DNA of 22,182 nucleotides, from the NCBI GenBank assembly GCA_945787625.1, contig CALZJL010000007.1, forward strand, positions 1 through 22,182. Direction: 5' to 3'. Positions 8,025 to 16,360 of the stretch are shown one piece after another (position 1 is the first letter of the stretch; each line of letters starts with the position of its first letter). Below the pieces are notes generated by a model. It had not been told where the DNA came from, did not search any database, and saw nothing but the letters and a program-made list of their open reading frames with translations. Both the position numbers and the translations under genes were made by a program. The DNA comes from an uncultured Prevotellaceae bacterium (GTDB lineage: Bacteria; Bacteroidota; Bacteroidia; Bacteroidales; Bacteroidaceae).

Positions 8025-8657
8025 ATGATGTATAATCACGTTCACTCCAGGATTATTACGGGGGTCTATGGCGGCAGTTTCAACCCTATACACGTGGGGC
8101 ATACCGCCATGGCGGAGCGTCTCGTGAGTACGGGTATGGTCGATGAGCTTTGGCTCGTAGTCAGCCCTCAGAATCCTCTCAAGTGCAGTGATTGTCTTTG
8201 GGACGACGGGCTGCGACTTGCTCTCGCTCGTCTGGCTGTGAGTGGTATTGGCGGGGTGGAGGTCTCTGATATTGAGTTTGGACTGCCACGTCCTAACTAT
8301 ATGGCGGATACGTTGCTGGCTCTCTCGCGACGTTATCCTGAGCGTGAGTTTGTGCTTGTCGTGGGTTGGGACAACTGGGCCATCTTTGAGCGTTGGTATC
8401 ATTGGCAGGAAATCCTGGGCAGCTATAGGGTCATAGTATTGCCTCGTAGTCAGCAGGGTGGTGACTCTCTTGGTCAGATAGGCTCTGTCGAGCGTGGGGG
8501 CGATGTAAGGTTTGCCCAGTTTCCTCTAGTGGATATGAGCAGTACGTGGATACGTCATCAGATAGTGACTAATCCGCAATACGATGGTCTGGGACTCAAG
8601 GATGAGGTGTGGCGGCAGATAAAGCATGCAAAGGAGCAAGGTATATCAGATATATAA
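8025..8657 (+). CDS. nadD: Nicotinate-nucleotide adenylyltransferase
   Basis: Adenylates nicotinate mononucleotide to deamido-NAD in de novo and salvage NAD synthesis, in the cytoplasm. It has 210 aa. The nucleotidyltransferase signature is GVYGGSFNPIHVGHTAMAERL, with the HxGH active-site pair, and the C-terminal ISSTxIR-type motif appears as MSSTWIRHQI. LWLVVSPQNPLK is the usual substrate-loop sequence. Two ATGs in tandem (8025 and 8028) could both serve. The stop TAA shares its last base with the ATG of the next gene (TAATG), so the two are probably translationally coupled. Confidence 0.94.
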   Translation: MMYNHVHSRIITGVYGGSFNPIHVGHTAMAERLVSTGMVDELWLVVSPQNPLKCSDCLWDDGLRLALARLAVSGIGGVEVSDIEFGLPRPNYMADTLLALSRRYPEREFVLVVGWDNWAIFERWYHWQEILGSYRVIVLPRSQQGGDSLGQIGSVERGGDVRFAQFPLVDMSSTWIRHQIVTNPQYDGLGLKDEVWRQIKHAKEQGISDI

Positions 8658-9709
8658 TGATAAACATAGCAATCATAGGAATGGGGCAGCGTGGTCGGGC
8701 TACTCGTGACAGGCTACGTTTTGTGGAGAGTATTAACGTCGTTGTCGAGTGTGACACTGACAGGGATTGGCGTCAGGTGGTGAGGCTGCCTGAGGTAGAC
8801 CTTGTCTGGATATGTACTCCGTGGGAGTGGCACGCTACCATGGCGGTCGAGGCTATGAGGGCGGGTAAGGATGTGGCTCTCGAAGTGCCGGCTGTCTTGA
8901 CTATTGCTGAGTGTCATACGATAGTCCGTGTAGCCCGCGAGACGCATCGTCATTGTATCATACTCGAAAACTGCTGCTATGATACGTGGCATCTCGGCAT
9001 CGTTGAGATGGTCAGACAGGGGCTTTTCGGCAGGATAAAACATCTCGAAGGGGCTTATGCTCATACCGTGCCCGACGGTTGGATGCGCAATCAGGGACGC
9101 CGTCATGCTGGCAACCCGTATCCTACACATGCTCTCGGCCCTATGTGTCAGTTGCTGCCTGAGGGCGACTCGCTCGACTATATAGTATCGCTGTCGTCAC
9201 AGATACCGGGCGACCATACTAATACTTCGCTCATTCGTACGCGTTGCGGTGTGTCGATGCTCTTGCACTATGACATCTCTACGCCGCGTCCTTACAATCG
9301 TATGCAGACTGTATGTGGTGTGTTGGGCTATGCGCAGAAGTATCCTACCCCAACGATACAGATTCAGACCGAGGGTTCCAACCCGAGGACTATCACTTTG
9401 ATGGGAGACGAGGCTGTGCAGTATGTGGAGAGCTGGATATCTCCTAAGTATAGGGTGATGATAGACAAAGGTCGACAGCTTGGGGTCTCTAATGTGATGA
9501 ACTATATGATGGATCTCCGTATAGCGGAGGTCATGGAGAGGGTGCTTGCCAATAGAAAAGACGGCCTTGAGGAGCCGTCTTTCGATATGGACGTATATGA
9601 TGCTGCTTTGTGGTCGTCGGTGGTGGAGCTTTCTGAACAATCTGTGCTCGGGGGGTCGATACCTGTCAAGTTCCCCGAATTTGGTGAGCAGGGGGGCTAT
9701 CCCAGATAA
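8657..9709 (+). CDS. Compact Gfo/Idh/MocA oxidoreductase-like protein related to GH109
   Basis: A 350-residue protein with an N-terminal Rossmann fold ([15 protein letters not shown], then [13 protein letters not shown], residues 48-60) and a Gfo/Idh/MocA C-terminal domain. EVPA (76-79) replaces the usual EKP. Several stretches match what I know of GH109, the NAD-dependent alpha-N-acetylgalactosaminidase family: LENCCYD (103-109), [10 protein letters not shown] (153-162, with H158 at the likely catalytic His), TNTSLIRT, and [10 protein letters not shown] (206-215). GH109 enzymes use bound NAD for an oxidation-elimination route to glycoside cleavage. Unlike typical members (about 430-470 aa, exported), this one has no signal peptide and is about 100 residues shorter, mainly in the segment before YPTH. 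The start at 8657 is set by the Rossmann motif. It is coupled to nadD and overlaps the 3' end of rpoD by 13 bases. The fold is certain; glycosidase activity is inferred. Confidence 0.8.
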   Translation: MINIAIIGMGQRGRATRDRLRFVESINVVVECDTDRDWRQVVRLPEVDLVWICTPWEWHATMAVEAMRAGKDVALEVPAVLTIAECHTIVRVARETHRHCIILENCCYDTWHLGIVEMVRQGLFGRIKHLEGAYAHTVPDGWMRNQGRRHAGNPYPTHALGPMCQLLPEGDSLDYIVSLSSQIPGDHTNTSLIRTRCGVSMLLHYDISTPRPYNRMQTVCGVLGYAQKYPTPTIQIQTEGSNPRTITLMGDEAVQYVESWISPKYRVMIDKGRQLGVSNVMNYMMDLRIAEVMERVLANRKDGLEEPSFDMDVYDAALWSSVVELSEQSVLGGSIPVKFPEFGEQGGYPR

Positions 9710-10557
9710 CTCCTGAGCAGGCTCTTTTTGTTGGCGTTGCGTAGTTTGCGGATAGCTTTCTCGCGAATCTGGCGCACACGCTCGCGTGTCAGGCCGAAAC
9801 GGTCACCGATCTCCTCTAATGTCATCTCGGGCTGGGCAATGCCGAAACTCAGTTCTATGATGTCGCGTTCGCGCTCGTTGAGGATATCGAGTGCGCGGCT
9901 TATTTCCATTGCCAGCGATTCGCTGATGAGTGTGTTGTCGGCACTCGGGGCATCGGAGTTCTCCATCACATCAAGCAGGCTATTGTCTTCGCCTTCCACG
10001 AAGGGGGCGTCGACGCTCACGTGGCGTCCGCTGGCGCGGAGCGAGTCATTGATTTTCTCTGGCAGCTCGTTGACCAGCTCTGCCAGCTCCTCCGGACTGG
10101 GCTTACGCTCAAATTCTTGCTCAAATTTGGTGATGGCTTTTGAGATTTTGTTGACAGCACTGACTTGGTTCAATGGCAGACGGACGATGCGGCTTTGCTC
10201 TGCAAGGGCTTGAAGGATGGTCTGGCGAATCCACCATACAGCGTACGAAATGAATTTGAAGCCACGGGTCTCGTCAAATTTCTCGGCTGCCTTGATTAGT
10301 CCCACATTGCCCTCGTTGATGAGGTCGGGGAGGCTCAGACCCTGATTCTGGTATTGTTTGGCTACGGATACCACAAAGCGCAGGTTGCTCTTGACCAAAA
10401 TATCAAGCGCACGGCGGTCTCCCTTGCGGATACGCTGGCTCAGTTCGACCTCTTCTTCGACTGTGAGCAGTTGTTCGCGACCTATTTCCTGAAGGTATTT
10501 GTCGAGTGACTGACTGTCACGACTCGTGATACTTTTGGTGATTTTAAGCTGTCTCAT
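9697..10557 (-). CDS. rpoD: Primary sigma factor of RNA polymerase (sigma-70, Bacteroidota type)
   Basis: A 286-residue housekeeping sigma factor. It begins with region 1.2 ([22 protein letters not shown]), with no region 1.1 or large non-conserved insert, the usual short form in this phylum. Region 2 holds [33 protein letters not shown] and [15 protein letters not shown]; region 3 follows ([12 protein letters not shown]). Region 4 ends with the helix-turn-helix [19 protein letters not shown] and a short basic tail. Sigma factors of this type recognise -33 TTTG and -7 TAnnTTTG, the boxes seen in front of several genes here. It is a single-gene unit with its own promoter of the same type, so self-transcription is likely. 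Its last 13 bases overlap the end of the convergent Gfo/Idh gene. Confidence 0.95.
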   Translation of the reverse strand: MRQLKITKSITSRDSQSLDKYLQEIGREQLLTVEEEVELSQRIRKGDRRALDILVKSNLRFVVSVAKQYQNQGLSLPDLINEGNVGLIKAAEKFDETRGFKFISYAVWWIRQTILQALAEQSRIVRLPLNQVSAVNKISKAITKFEQEFERKPSPEELAELVNELPEKINDSLRASGRHVSVDAPFVEGEDNSLLDVMENSDAPSADNTLISESLAMEISRALDILNERERDIIELSFGIAQPEMTLEEIGDRFGLTRERVRQIREKAIRKLRNANKKSLLRSYLG

Positions 10558-10584
10558 CTAAGGTGCATTTTTGTTTACAGTCGG

Positions 10585-10616
10585 CAAAGCTACGCTTTTT
10601 TGATGTGAATACCAAA
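10585..10616 (-). promoter_or_regulatory. Promoter of rpoD
   Basis: On the minus strand, TTTG (10613-10616) and TAGCTTTG (10585-10592) are separated by 20 bases, a complete match to the Bacteroidota -33/-7 promoter. Transcription would start near 10579, giving a leader of about 22 bases. Confidence 0.75.
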
Positions 10617-10665
10617 TTTTCACAGCAATATTTTGCTGTTCACATTATAAAAAAGCCAAAACAGG

Positions 10666-10696
10666 TCTGTTTTTCCAAAAACTATACGTAAATTTG
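10666..10696 (+). promoter_or_regulatory. Promoter of glyS
   Basis: TAAATTTG (10689-10696) fits the -7 consensus. The -33 position holds TCTG (10666-10669, spacer 19), one base off TTTG. The 170-base gap 10558-10727 between rpoD and glyS is thus a divergent promoter region; apart from AT-rich sequence I see nothing else in it. Confidence 0.6.
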
Positions 10697-10727
10697 CACC
10701 AAATAGGACTAAATTACACAAAAAACA

Positions 10728-12272
10728 ATGGCACAACAAGAAGACGTTTTCAAGAAAATTATCTCACACTGTAAGGAGTACGGATTCGTTTTTCCATCAA
10801 GTGATATCTATGATGGACTCGGAGCAGTCTATGACTATGGTCAGAATGGTGTGGAGCTTAAAAACAATATCAAGCAATATTGGTGGCAGTCAATGGTGCT
10901 GCTCCACGAGAATATCGTGGGCATAGATGCTGCCATCTTTATGCACCCTACTACGTGGAAGGCCAGTGGTCACGTCGATGCTTTCAATGATCCTCTGATT
11001 GACAACCGCGATTCGAAGAAGCGTTATCGCGCTGATGTCCTTATCGAGGATCAGCTCGCCAAGTATGACGAGAAGATAGACAAGGAGGTTGCAAAGGCGG
11101 CCAAGAAATATGGCGATGCTTTTGACGAAGCGCAGTTCCGCGCCACTAATCCACGTGTGCTCGAACAGGCTCAGAAGCGTGATGCCCTCCACGAGCGGTT
11201 TGCAAAGGCTCTCAATGACGGCAACCTCGAAGAGCTTCGCCAGATAATCCTCGATGAGGAGATAGTATGCCCCATCTCCGGTACTCGCAATTGGACCGAG
11301 GTGCGTCAGTTCAATCTGATGTTCTCTACTGAGGTGGGCTCTACTGCTGACGGAGCGAGCAAGATATACTTGCGTCCTGAGACTGCCCAGGGTATATTTG
11401 TCAACTATCTCAATGTGCAGAAGACGGGGCGTATGAAACTCCCCTTCGGTATAGCTCAGATAGGCAAGGCTTTCCGCAACGAGATTGTGGCACGTCAGTT
11501 CATCTTCCGTATGCGTGAATTCGAGCAGATGGAGATGCAGTTCTTTGTCAAACCCGGTACTGAGCTTCAGTGGTTCGATATGTGGAAGCAGACTCGTATG
11601 AAGTGGCATCAAAATCTTGGTTTCGGGGCTGAAAACTATCGCTTCCATGACCATGACAAGCTTGCTCACTACGCCAATGCTGCCACTGACATCGAGTTTC
11701 ACATGCCGTTTGGCTTTAAGGAGGTAGAGGGTATCCATTCACGTACTAACTTTGACCTCGGTCAGCACTCCAAGTATTCCGGCAAGAAGATCGAGTACTT
11801 TGACCCTGAGACCAATGAGTCTTATATACCGTATGTCATCGAGACCTCAATAGGTGTAGACCGCATGTTCCTTTCGATTATGTGTCACTCATACGAGGAG
11901 GAGCAGCTTCCTGATGGGCAGACTCGTACAGTGCTGCATCTGCCTGCAGCCCTTGCTCCAGTAAAGCTTGCGGTATTCCCTCTTACCAAGAAGGATGGGC
12001 TGCCCGAGAAGGCTCAGGAGATAATCAGGGATCTTCGTTTCCACTTTAACTGCAAGTATGAGGAGAAAGACCAGATAGGCAAGCGCTATCGCCGTATGGA
12101 TGCCATAGGCTGTCCTTATTGTGTCACCGTAGACCAGCAGACGCTTCAGGACAATACCGTCACCTTGCGCGACCGCGATACTATGGAGCAGCACAGAGTC
12201 AATATTGCTGACTTGCAGGGTATCATCGAAGAGAAGGTCAGCATTACTACTCTTCTCAAGAATTTGCAGTAA
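10728..12272 (+). CDS. glyS: Glycyl-tRNA synthetase, single-chain class II type
   Basis: Charges tRNA-Gly. The 514-aa protein is the homodimeric form (also found in archaea, eukaryotes and Gram-positives), not the alpha2-beta2 enzyme of E. coli. The N-terminus EYGFVFPSSDIYDGLGAVYDYGQNG is characteristic. Class II motif 2 is RNEIVARQFIFRMREFEQME, preceded by LRPETAQGIF, and motif 3 lies in IETSIGVDRMFLSIM. The C-terminal anticodon-binding domain follows (APVKLAVFPLTKKDGLPEKA, then RYRRMDAIGCPYCVTVD). The start ATG follows an A-rich stretch with no Shine-Dalgarno motif, usual for this phylum. The FKBP gene begins 20 bases after its stop. Confidence 0.97.
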   Translation: MAQQEDVFKKIISHCKEYGFVFPSSDIYDGLGAVYDYGQNGVELKNNIKQYWWQSMVLLHENIVGIDAAIFMHPTTWKASGHVDAFNDPLIDNRDSKKRYRADVLIEDQLAKYDEKIDKEVAKAAKKYGDAFDEAQFRATNPRVLEQAQKRDALHERFAKALNDGNLEELRQIILDEEIVCPISGTRNWTEVRQFNLMFSTEVGSTADGASKIYLRPETAQGIFVNYLNVQKTGRMKLPFGIAQIGKAFRNEIVARQFIFRMREFEQMEMQFFVKPGTELQWFDMWKQTRMKWHQNLGFGAENYRFHDHDKLAHYANAATDIEFHMPFGFKEVEGIHSRTNFDLGQHSKYSGKKIEYFDPETNESYIPYVIETSIGVDRMFLSIMCHSYEEEQLPDGQTRTVLHLPAALAPVKLAVFPLTKKDGLPEKAQEIIRDLRFHFNCKYEEKDQIGKRYRRMDAIGCPYCVTVDQQTLQDNTVTLRDRDTMEQHRVNIADLQGIIEEKVSITTLLKNLQ

Positions 12273-12292
12273 ATATCCCAAAGACAATATCC

Positions 12293-12994
12293 ATGTCCCT
12301 CAACAAGAAGTTCCGATATGTGCTCATATTGATGGCTGGAGTCCTCTTCGTGCAGTCGTGCAGCGAGGATAGCCCTGCCGTAGATGTGTATCACGACTGG
12401 CAGCAGCGCAACGAGGTTTGGCTACAGCAGATAGCTGACTCGGCTGCCGCTGACCCTGCCAATTGGCTCAGGATAAAATCCTATACCAAGATTCAAGATA
12501 CAGAAGGTGAGATTCATGACTACATCTATGTACACAAGATGTCGAGTATATACGACCAATATCAGAGTGTCTATGAGGGTGCAGGTCAGGACGTAGGACA
12601 GTTGCGTACGGAGTCTGCCCAGAAGGGTACTCCTCAGTATTCCGACTCAGTCTTTGTCAGTTTCCGTGGCAAGTTGCTCGAAATAGACAATCTCGCTACC
12701 AACGAAGGTGCGCCGGCCAAGGTACAGGAAATCTTCACCACCACCTTCTATGGTGACTATTCTCCCCAGACTTCATCTCCGATTCCCATGGGTATCAGCG
12801 GTTCTGTAGCTGGTTTCAGTACAGCTCTCCAGAATATGCATGAGGGCGACCACTGGATAGTCTACATACCACACCAACTGGGCTATGGGGGCACTGCCAG
12901 AGACGCAATTCCTGCCTATTCCACTCTCCAGTTTGATTTGATTCTCAACAAGTGGTACAAGTCGGGAAGTGGTATGCCTGACAAATGGTATTGA
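12293..12994 (+). CDS. FKBP-type peptidyl-prolyl isomerase lipoprotein
   Basis: A 233-residue lipoprotein. A basic N-terminus and a hydrophobic core (residues 9-20) lead to the lipobox VQSC with the lipidated Cys at 23. The C-terminal half is an FKBP domain: SVFVSFRGKLLEID, then PMGISGSVAGFSTALQNMHEGDHWIVYIPHQLGYGG and IPAYSTLQFDLILNKW, which covers most of the usual drug- and proline-binding strands. It should catalyse or assist prolyl isomerisation of proteins outside the inner membrane. The residues after the Cys are S-E-D; acidic residues here resemble the lipoprotein export signals of Bacteroidota, so display on the cell surface is possible but unproven. FKBP lipoproteins such as GldI occur in gliding Flavobacteria; I cannot say this is GldI. 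Probably co-transcribed with glyS. Confidence 0.88.
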   Translation: MSLNKKFRYVLILMAGVLFVQSCSEDSPAVDVYHDWQQRNEVWLQQIADSAAADPANWLRIKSYTKIQDTEGEIHDYIYVHKMSSIYDQYQSVYEGAGQDVGQLRTESAQKGTPQYSDSVFVSFRGKLLEIDNLATNEGAPAKVQEIFTTTFYGDYSPQTSSPIPMGISGSVAGFSTALQNMHEGDHWIVYIPHQLGYGGTARDAIPAYSTLQFDLILNKWYKSGSGMPDKWY

Positions 12995-13008
12995 TACGTA
13001 TCTATAAT

Positions 13009-13045
13009 AATGTAGGGGGGAGCGGTGACCGCTCCCCCCTACATT
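13009..13045. terminator. 37-bp perfect palindrome, likely bidirectional terminator
   Basis: Two 18-base arms, AATGTAGGGGGGAGCGGT and its exact reverse complement, flank a single G at 13027. In RNA the hairpin would fold with a few unpaired bases at the tip. It lies in the 71-base gap between the convergent FKBP and asd genes. The stem is very GC-rich (a run of six G), but neither side has a long T run (TTTAT on plus, TATTATA on minus), so it is not a textbook terminator. It could also be a dispersed repeat. Confidence 0.7.
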
Positions 13046-13065
13046 TATCCTCAAAACTTCAGTTA

Positions 13066-14082
13066 CTACTTCACGAATGACGGATCATTCTCAATGAGCC
13101 ATTCTGCTATTTGTACGGCATTGAGGGCTGCTCCTTTCTTGATTTGATCGCTGACGAGCCAGAATGTGATACCATTGGGGTTGGCAATGTCCTTGCGGAT
13201 ACGACCTACGTACACATCGTCGCAGTTCTCGTGGAAGAGAGGCATGGGATAAACCTTGTTGGCAGGGTCGTCCTCAAGTTGCAGGCCAGGAGCCTGCCTT
13301 ATTGCCTCCTTGAACTCTTCGGGGCTTACGGGGCGTTCTGTCTCAGCCCATACGCTTTCACTATGGCAACGCAGCGAGGGGACTCGTACGCACATTGCCG
13401 AGCAGTCTGCGTCGGTGTGCATAATCTTCTTGGTTTCGTGGTACATCTTCATCTCCTCTTTGGTATAGCCATTGTCTGTAAATGTGTCTATCTGAGGGAT
13501 TACGTTGAATGCGAGCTGATATGCGAATTTGTCTATGGTGGGCTTTTCGCCTGCGAGTACCTGACGATACTGCTCATAGAGTTCTGCCATAGCTGCGGCT
13601 CCTGCTCCGCTTGCTGCCTGATAGCTTGCCACGTGGATGCGTCTGATGTGTGAGATGTTTTCCAGGGCTTGAAGGGCTACGACCATCATGATGGTAGTAC
13701 AGTTGGGATTGGCGATGATGCCGCGAGGGCGGGTGAGGGCATCTGCAGCATTGCACTCAGGTACTACGAGAGGCACGTCCTCGTCCATACGGAATGCGCT
13801 TGAGTTGTCAATCATTATTGCGCCATGCTTGGTGATGGTTTCCGCAAACTCTTTGCTTGTGCTGCCTCCGGCACTGGTGAAGGCGATGTCGACTCCTTTG
13901 AAATCATCGTTGTGTTGGAGTAGCTTGACTTCTATCTCCTTGCCTCGAAATGTGTATTTCGTGCCAGCACTCCGCTGGCTGCCGAAAAGCATCAGTTCAT
14001 CGATCGGGAAATTTCTCTGGTCAAGCACGCGCAGGAATTCCTGTCCTACAGCCCCGCTTGCTCCTACGATTGCAATTTTCAT
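13066..14082 (-). CDS. asd: Aspartate-semialdehyde dehydrogenase
   Basis: Reduces aspartyl phosphate to aspartate semialdehyde with NADPH, the branch point to lysine, diaminopimelate, threonine and methionine. The 338 aa match the usual length. The nucleotide loop is [10 protein letters not shown] (6-15). The catalytic Cys is C128 in IIANPNCTT. The substrate Arg and acid/base His are R233 and H240 in [25 protein letters not shown] and [18 protein letters not shown] are standard. It is a single-gene unit with its own promoter-like box. Diaminopimelate made from its product feeds the peptidoglycan route begun by MurA upstream in this window. Confidence 0.97.
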   Translation of the reverse strand: MKIAIVGASGAVGQEFLRVLDQRNFPIDELMLFGSQRSAGTKYTFRGKEIEVKLLQHNDDFKGVDIAFTSAGGSTSKEFAETITKHGAIMIDNSSAFRMDEDVPLVVPECNAADALTRPRGIIANPNCTTIMMVVALQALENISHIRRIHVASYQAASGAGAAAMAELYEQYRQVLAGEKPTIDKFAYQLAFNVIPQIDTFTDNGYTKEEMKMYHETKKIMHTDADCSAMCVRVPSLRCHSESVWAETERPVSPEEFKEAIRQAPGLQLEDDPANKVYPMPLFHENCDDVYVGRIRKDIANPNGITFWLVSDQIKKGAALNAVQIAEWLIENDPSFVK

Positions 14083-14122
14083 AATGTTGGTATGTTTTAT
14101 GCGTGTTTAGAATTTTTGCGTG

Positions 14123-14130
14123 CAAAATTA
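14123..14130 (-). promoter_or_regulatory. -7 box of the asd promoter
   Basis: On the minus strand TAATTTTG fits TAnnTTTG; transcription would start near 14117, about 35 bases before the ATG. No clear -33 TTTG is seen at the right distance, only a T-rich stretch. Confidence 0.5.
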
Positions 14131-14185
14131 GCGAATTATTTGCTATAAAAAGTGTTTTGATATGAGGAATTTTGATAAAAATGCG

Positions 14186-14193
14186 TAACTTTG
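14186..14193 (+). promoter_or_regulatory. -7 box of the antiporter operon promoter
   Basis: TAACTTTG fits TAnnTTTG. A TTTG lies at 14171-14174 but is too close (11 bases) to be a normal -33 element. Transcription would begin near 14199, only about 8 bases before the annotated ATG. The following bases resemble those after the nadD box (TAACTTTGT then AA and AAGCG). Confidence 0.5.
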
Positions 14194-14206
14194 TCAATAA
14201 AAGCGC

Positions 14207-16342
14207 ATGAAAATATTGTTTTTGGCAATTGCGACGTCCACATCTGAGGCATTGATACAGGAGCCCACGCTGATTTTCTTTGTGGTGCTGCTCATCGTGT
14301 TGCTCTCGCCCATAGTGATGGGACGCTTGCGTATACCCCATATCATTGGATTGGTGCTATCTGGCGTAGTGGTGGGGCCTTACGGCTTGAATCTTTTGGA
14401 GAGAGACAACTCGTTTGAGTTGTTCGGGCGTGTCGGACTATATTATATAATGTTTCTTGCAGCATTGGAGCTTGACCTCAGTGGTATGGTGCGAAATTGG
14501 CGCAGGGTGGCATTGTTCGGCATACTTGCGTTTGCCTTGCCTCTGGCATTGGTATACGTTGGGTCGAGACTGATGCTGGGCTATACGGAGGGAGTGTCGG
14601 TATTGCTGGGGTGCATGATGTCGTCGAGCACCCTCATCGCTTACCCCATCGTCAGTCGCTATGGCTTGCAGAAGAAGCCGAGTGTCTATATGAGTGTGGG
14701 GGCTACGCTGTTCTCACTAACACTCTCGCTTGTCGGTCTGGCTTGGCTCGTGGCAGCAGTACAGGGTGGTGGCAGTCTGATGTTTTGGGTGCGCTTCTGG
14801 GGGCAGTTCGTCCTGTTTTGCATAGGTTGTATGGTCATCATACCGCGTTTGGCACGATATTTCCTGCGCAGGTACAGCGATGCTGTAATGCAGTTCATCT
14901 TTGTGCTCAGTGTCATGTTTCTTTGTGCAGCATTGTCTGAGGTCATAGGTCTGGAGGGTGTATTCGGAGCTTTCTTGTCGGGCTTGGTCCTGAACCGTTA
15001 TATACCGCATGTCTCGCCACTGATGAACAGGCTCGAATTCACGGGCAACGCGATATTCATACCATATTTCCTCATCGGGGTGGGAATGCTGATAAATGTG
15101 CGCCTCGTCTATACGGGCGAGAGTGTATTGTGGACTACGGCTGTCATAGCCGTACTTGGCACTTTGGGTAAGGCTATTGCATCGTATCTGACGGCCTTTG
15201 CCTGCAAGTTGCCCCGTAGTTCCGGCACTATGATGCTCGGTCTCACTACTGCCCATGCCGCTGGTGCCATTGCGATGGTTATGGTGGGACTTAGGCTCGT
15301 TGACGCAGAGGGGCAGGTTTTCGTCAATGACGACATCCTCAACAGCGTTGTGCTGATGATTCTCCTCACTTGCATAGTCTCTACCCTTATCACTGACCAT
15401 TCTGCACAGAAGATTGTACTCCGTGATCAGGAGATACCCGAAGAGTTTGTACCTGGCGATGATGACGAAAAGATATTGGTGCCAGTCAAATATCCTGATT
15501 ATGCCAACAGACTGATACTTCTCGCTACGCTGATGCGTAATCCTCACAGGAAGCAGGCTCTCGCTGCGCTCAGTGTAGTCTATGATGACGAGCAGCTTGA
15601 GGTAAGTACGCAAAAGAGCCGTCAGCTGCTTGAGCAGGTGGTGAGATATGCTTCGTCAAGCGAGGTGCAAGTGGAGACCCAGATACGAGTAGCCGCCAAT
15701 ATTGCCAATGGAATCAAGCATGCCTTCAAAGAGTTCAGGGCATCGGAGATTCTCATCGGTATGCACATGCACATGGATCGCTCGCATAGGATGTGGGGCG
15801 AGTTTCACCAGAGTCTGTTCAACGGGCTAAACCGTCAGATTATGATGGCAAAGATCTCCACACCTCTCAGTACTCTGCGCCATATTACGGTCATCGTGCC
15901 GAGCCGTGCACAGTTTGAGGCCGGATTCTATCGTTGGTTGGAAAGGTTGTGCCGACTCTCGGGCAACCTCAACTGCCATACTACGTTTCATGCCCGTCAA
16001 GATACGATGCGGCTGATAGAGTCGTTTGTCGGAAACCGCCACCCAAGTGTAAGGGCTTCGTACTGTGAGATGGAGCATTGGAGTGCCCTCCCTCAGTTGG
16101 CAAGCAGTGTGGCTGAGGACCAACTTCTGGTGGTAGTTACGGCACGCAAGGGTACGGTGTCGTATAAGAATGCTCAGGAACGCTTGCTCGCGGAACTGGG
16201 CGTGAATCATAACGGGCGCAATCTGCTCATCATCTTTCCTGACCAGCATGGTGGTGCTATGGAGGAGATGACCTTCGCCCAAAGCCAGCATACGGAGGAA
16301 GTGAGCTTCTATGAGCAAGTGAGAAAGTTTTTCGTGAAATAG
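14207..16342 (+). CDS. CPA2-family cation/proton antiporter with cytoplasmic C-terminal tail
   Basis: A 711-residue membrane protein. Residues 15 to about 400 form a chain of hydrophobic segments typical of Na+(K+)/H+ exchangers of the CPA2 type. RLRIPHIIGLVLSGVVVGPYG is the classic second helix. It is followed by YIMFLAALELDL (the usual FLAGLELD with Gly changed to Ala), CMMSSSTLIAYPIVSRYGL in the unwound-helix region, and LEGVFGAFLSGLVL. From about 430 the protein is soluble and resembles one or two universal-stress-protein-like domains (ILVPVKYPDYANRLILLA, then HITVIVPSRAQFEAGFYRWL), probably regulatory. Whether Na+ or K+ is moved cannot be read here. It has no TrkA-N (RCK) domain, unlike Kef proteins. 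It leads a likely three-gene unit with the LolD-like and CvfB-like genes. The start is uncertain: TTG at 14252 is an alternative. Confidence 0.88.
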   Translation: MKILFLAIATSTSEALIQEPTLIFFVVLLIVLLSPIVMGRLRIPHIIGLVLSGVVVGPYGLNLLERDNSFELFGRVGLYYIMFLAALELDLSGMVRNWRRVALFGILAFALPLALVYVGSRLMLGYTEGVSVLLGCMMSSSTLIAYPIVSRYGLQKKPSVYMSVGATLFSLTLSLVGLAWLVAAVQGGGSLMFWVRFWGQFVLFCIGCMVIIPRLARYFLRRYSDAVMQFIFVLSVMFLCAALSEVIGLEGVFGAFLSGLVLNRYIPHVSPLMNRLEFTGNAIFIPYFLIGVGMLINVRLVYTGESVLWTTAVIAVLGTLGKAIASYLTAFACKLPRSSGTMMLGLTTAHAAGAIAMVMVGLRLVDAEGQVFVNDDILNSVVLMILLTCIVSTLITDHSAQKIVLRDQEIPEEFVPGDDDEKILVPVKYPDYANRLILLATLMRNPHRKQALAALSVVYDDEQLEVSTQKSRQLLEQVVRYASSSEVQVETQIRVAANIANGIKHAFKEFRASEILIGMHMHMDRSHRMWGEFHQSLFNGLNRQIMMAKISTPLSTLRHITVIVPSRAQFEAGFYRWLERLCRLSGNLNCHTTFHARQDTMRLIESFVGNRHPSVRASYCEMEHWSALPQLASSVAEDQLLVVVTARKGTVSYKNAQERLLAELGVNHNGRNLLIIFPDQHGGAMEEMTFAQSQHTEEVSFYEQVRKFFVK

Positions 16343-16360
16343 CTATTCAATGTTGTATAG

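Noticed and set aside
10890..11738. 282-codon antisense frame in glyS
   Set aside because: Complement of a fully conserved synthetase coding region, with no recognisable motif and no promoter or start context.
14717..15613. 298-codon antisense frame in the antiporter gene
   Set aside because: The plus-strand frame encodes clear membrane helices and the antisense product is compositionally odd, so it is a shadow.
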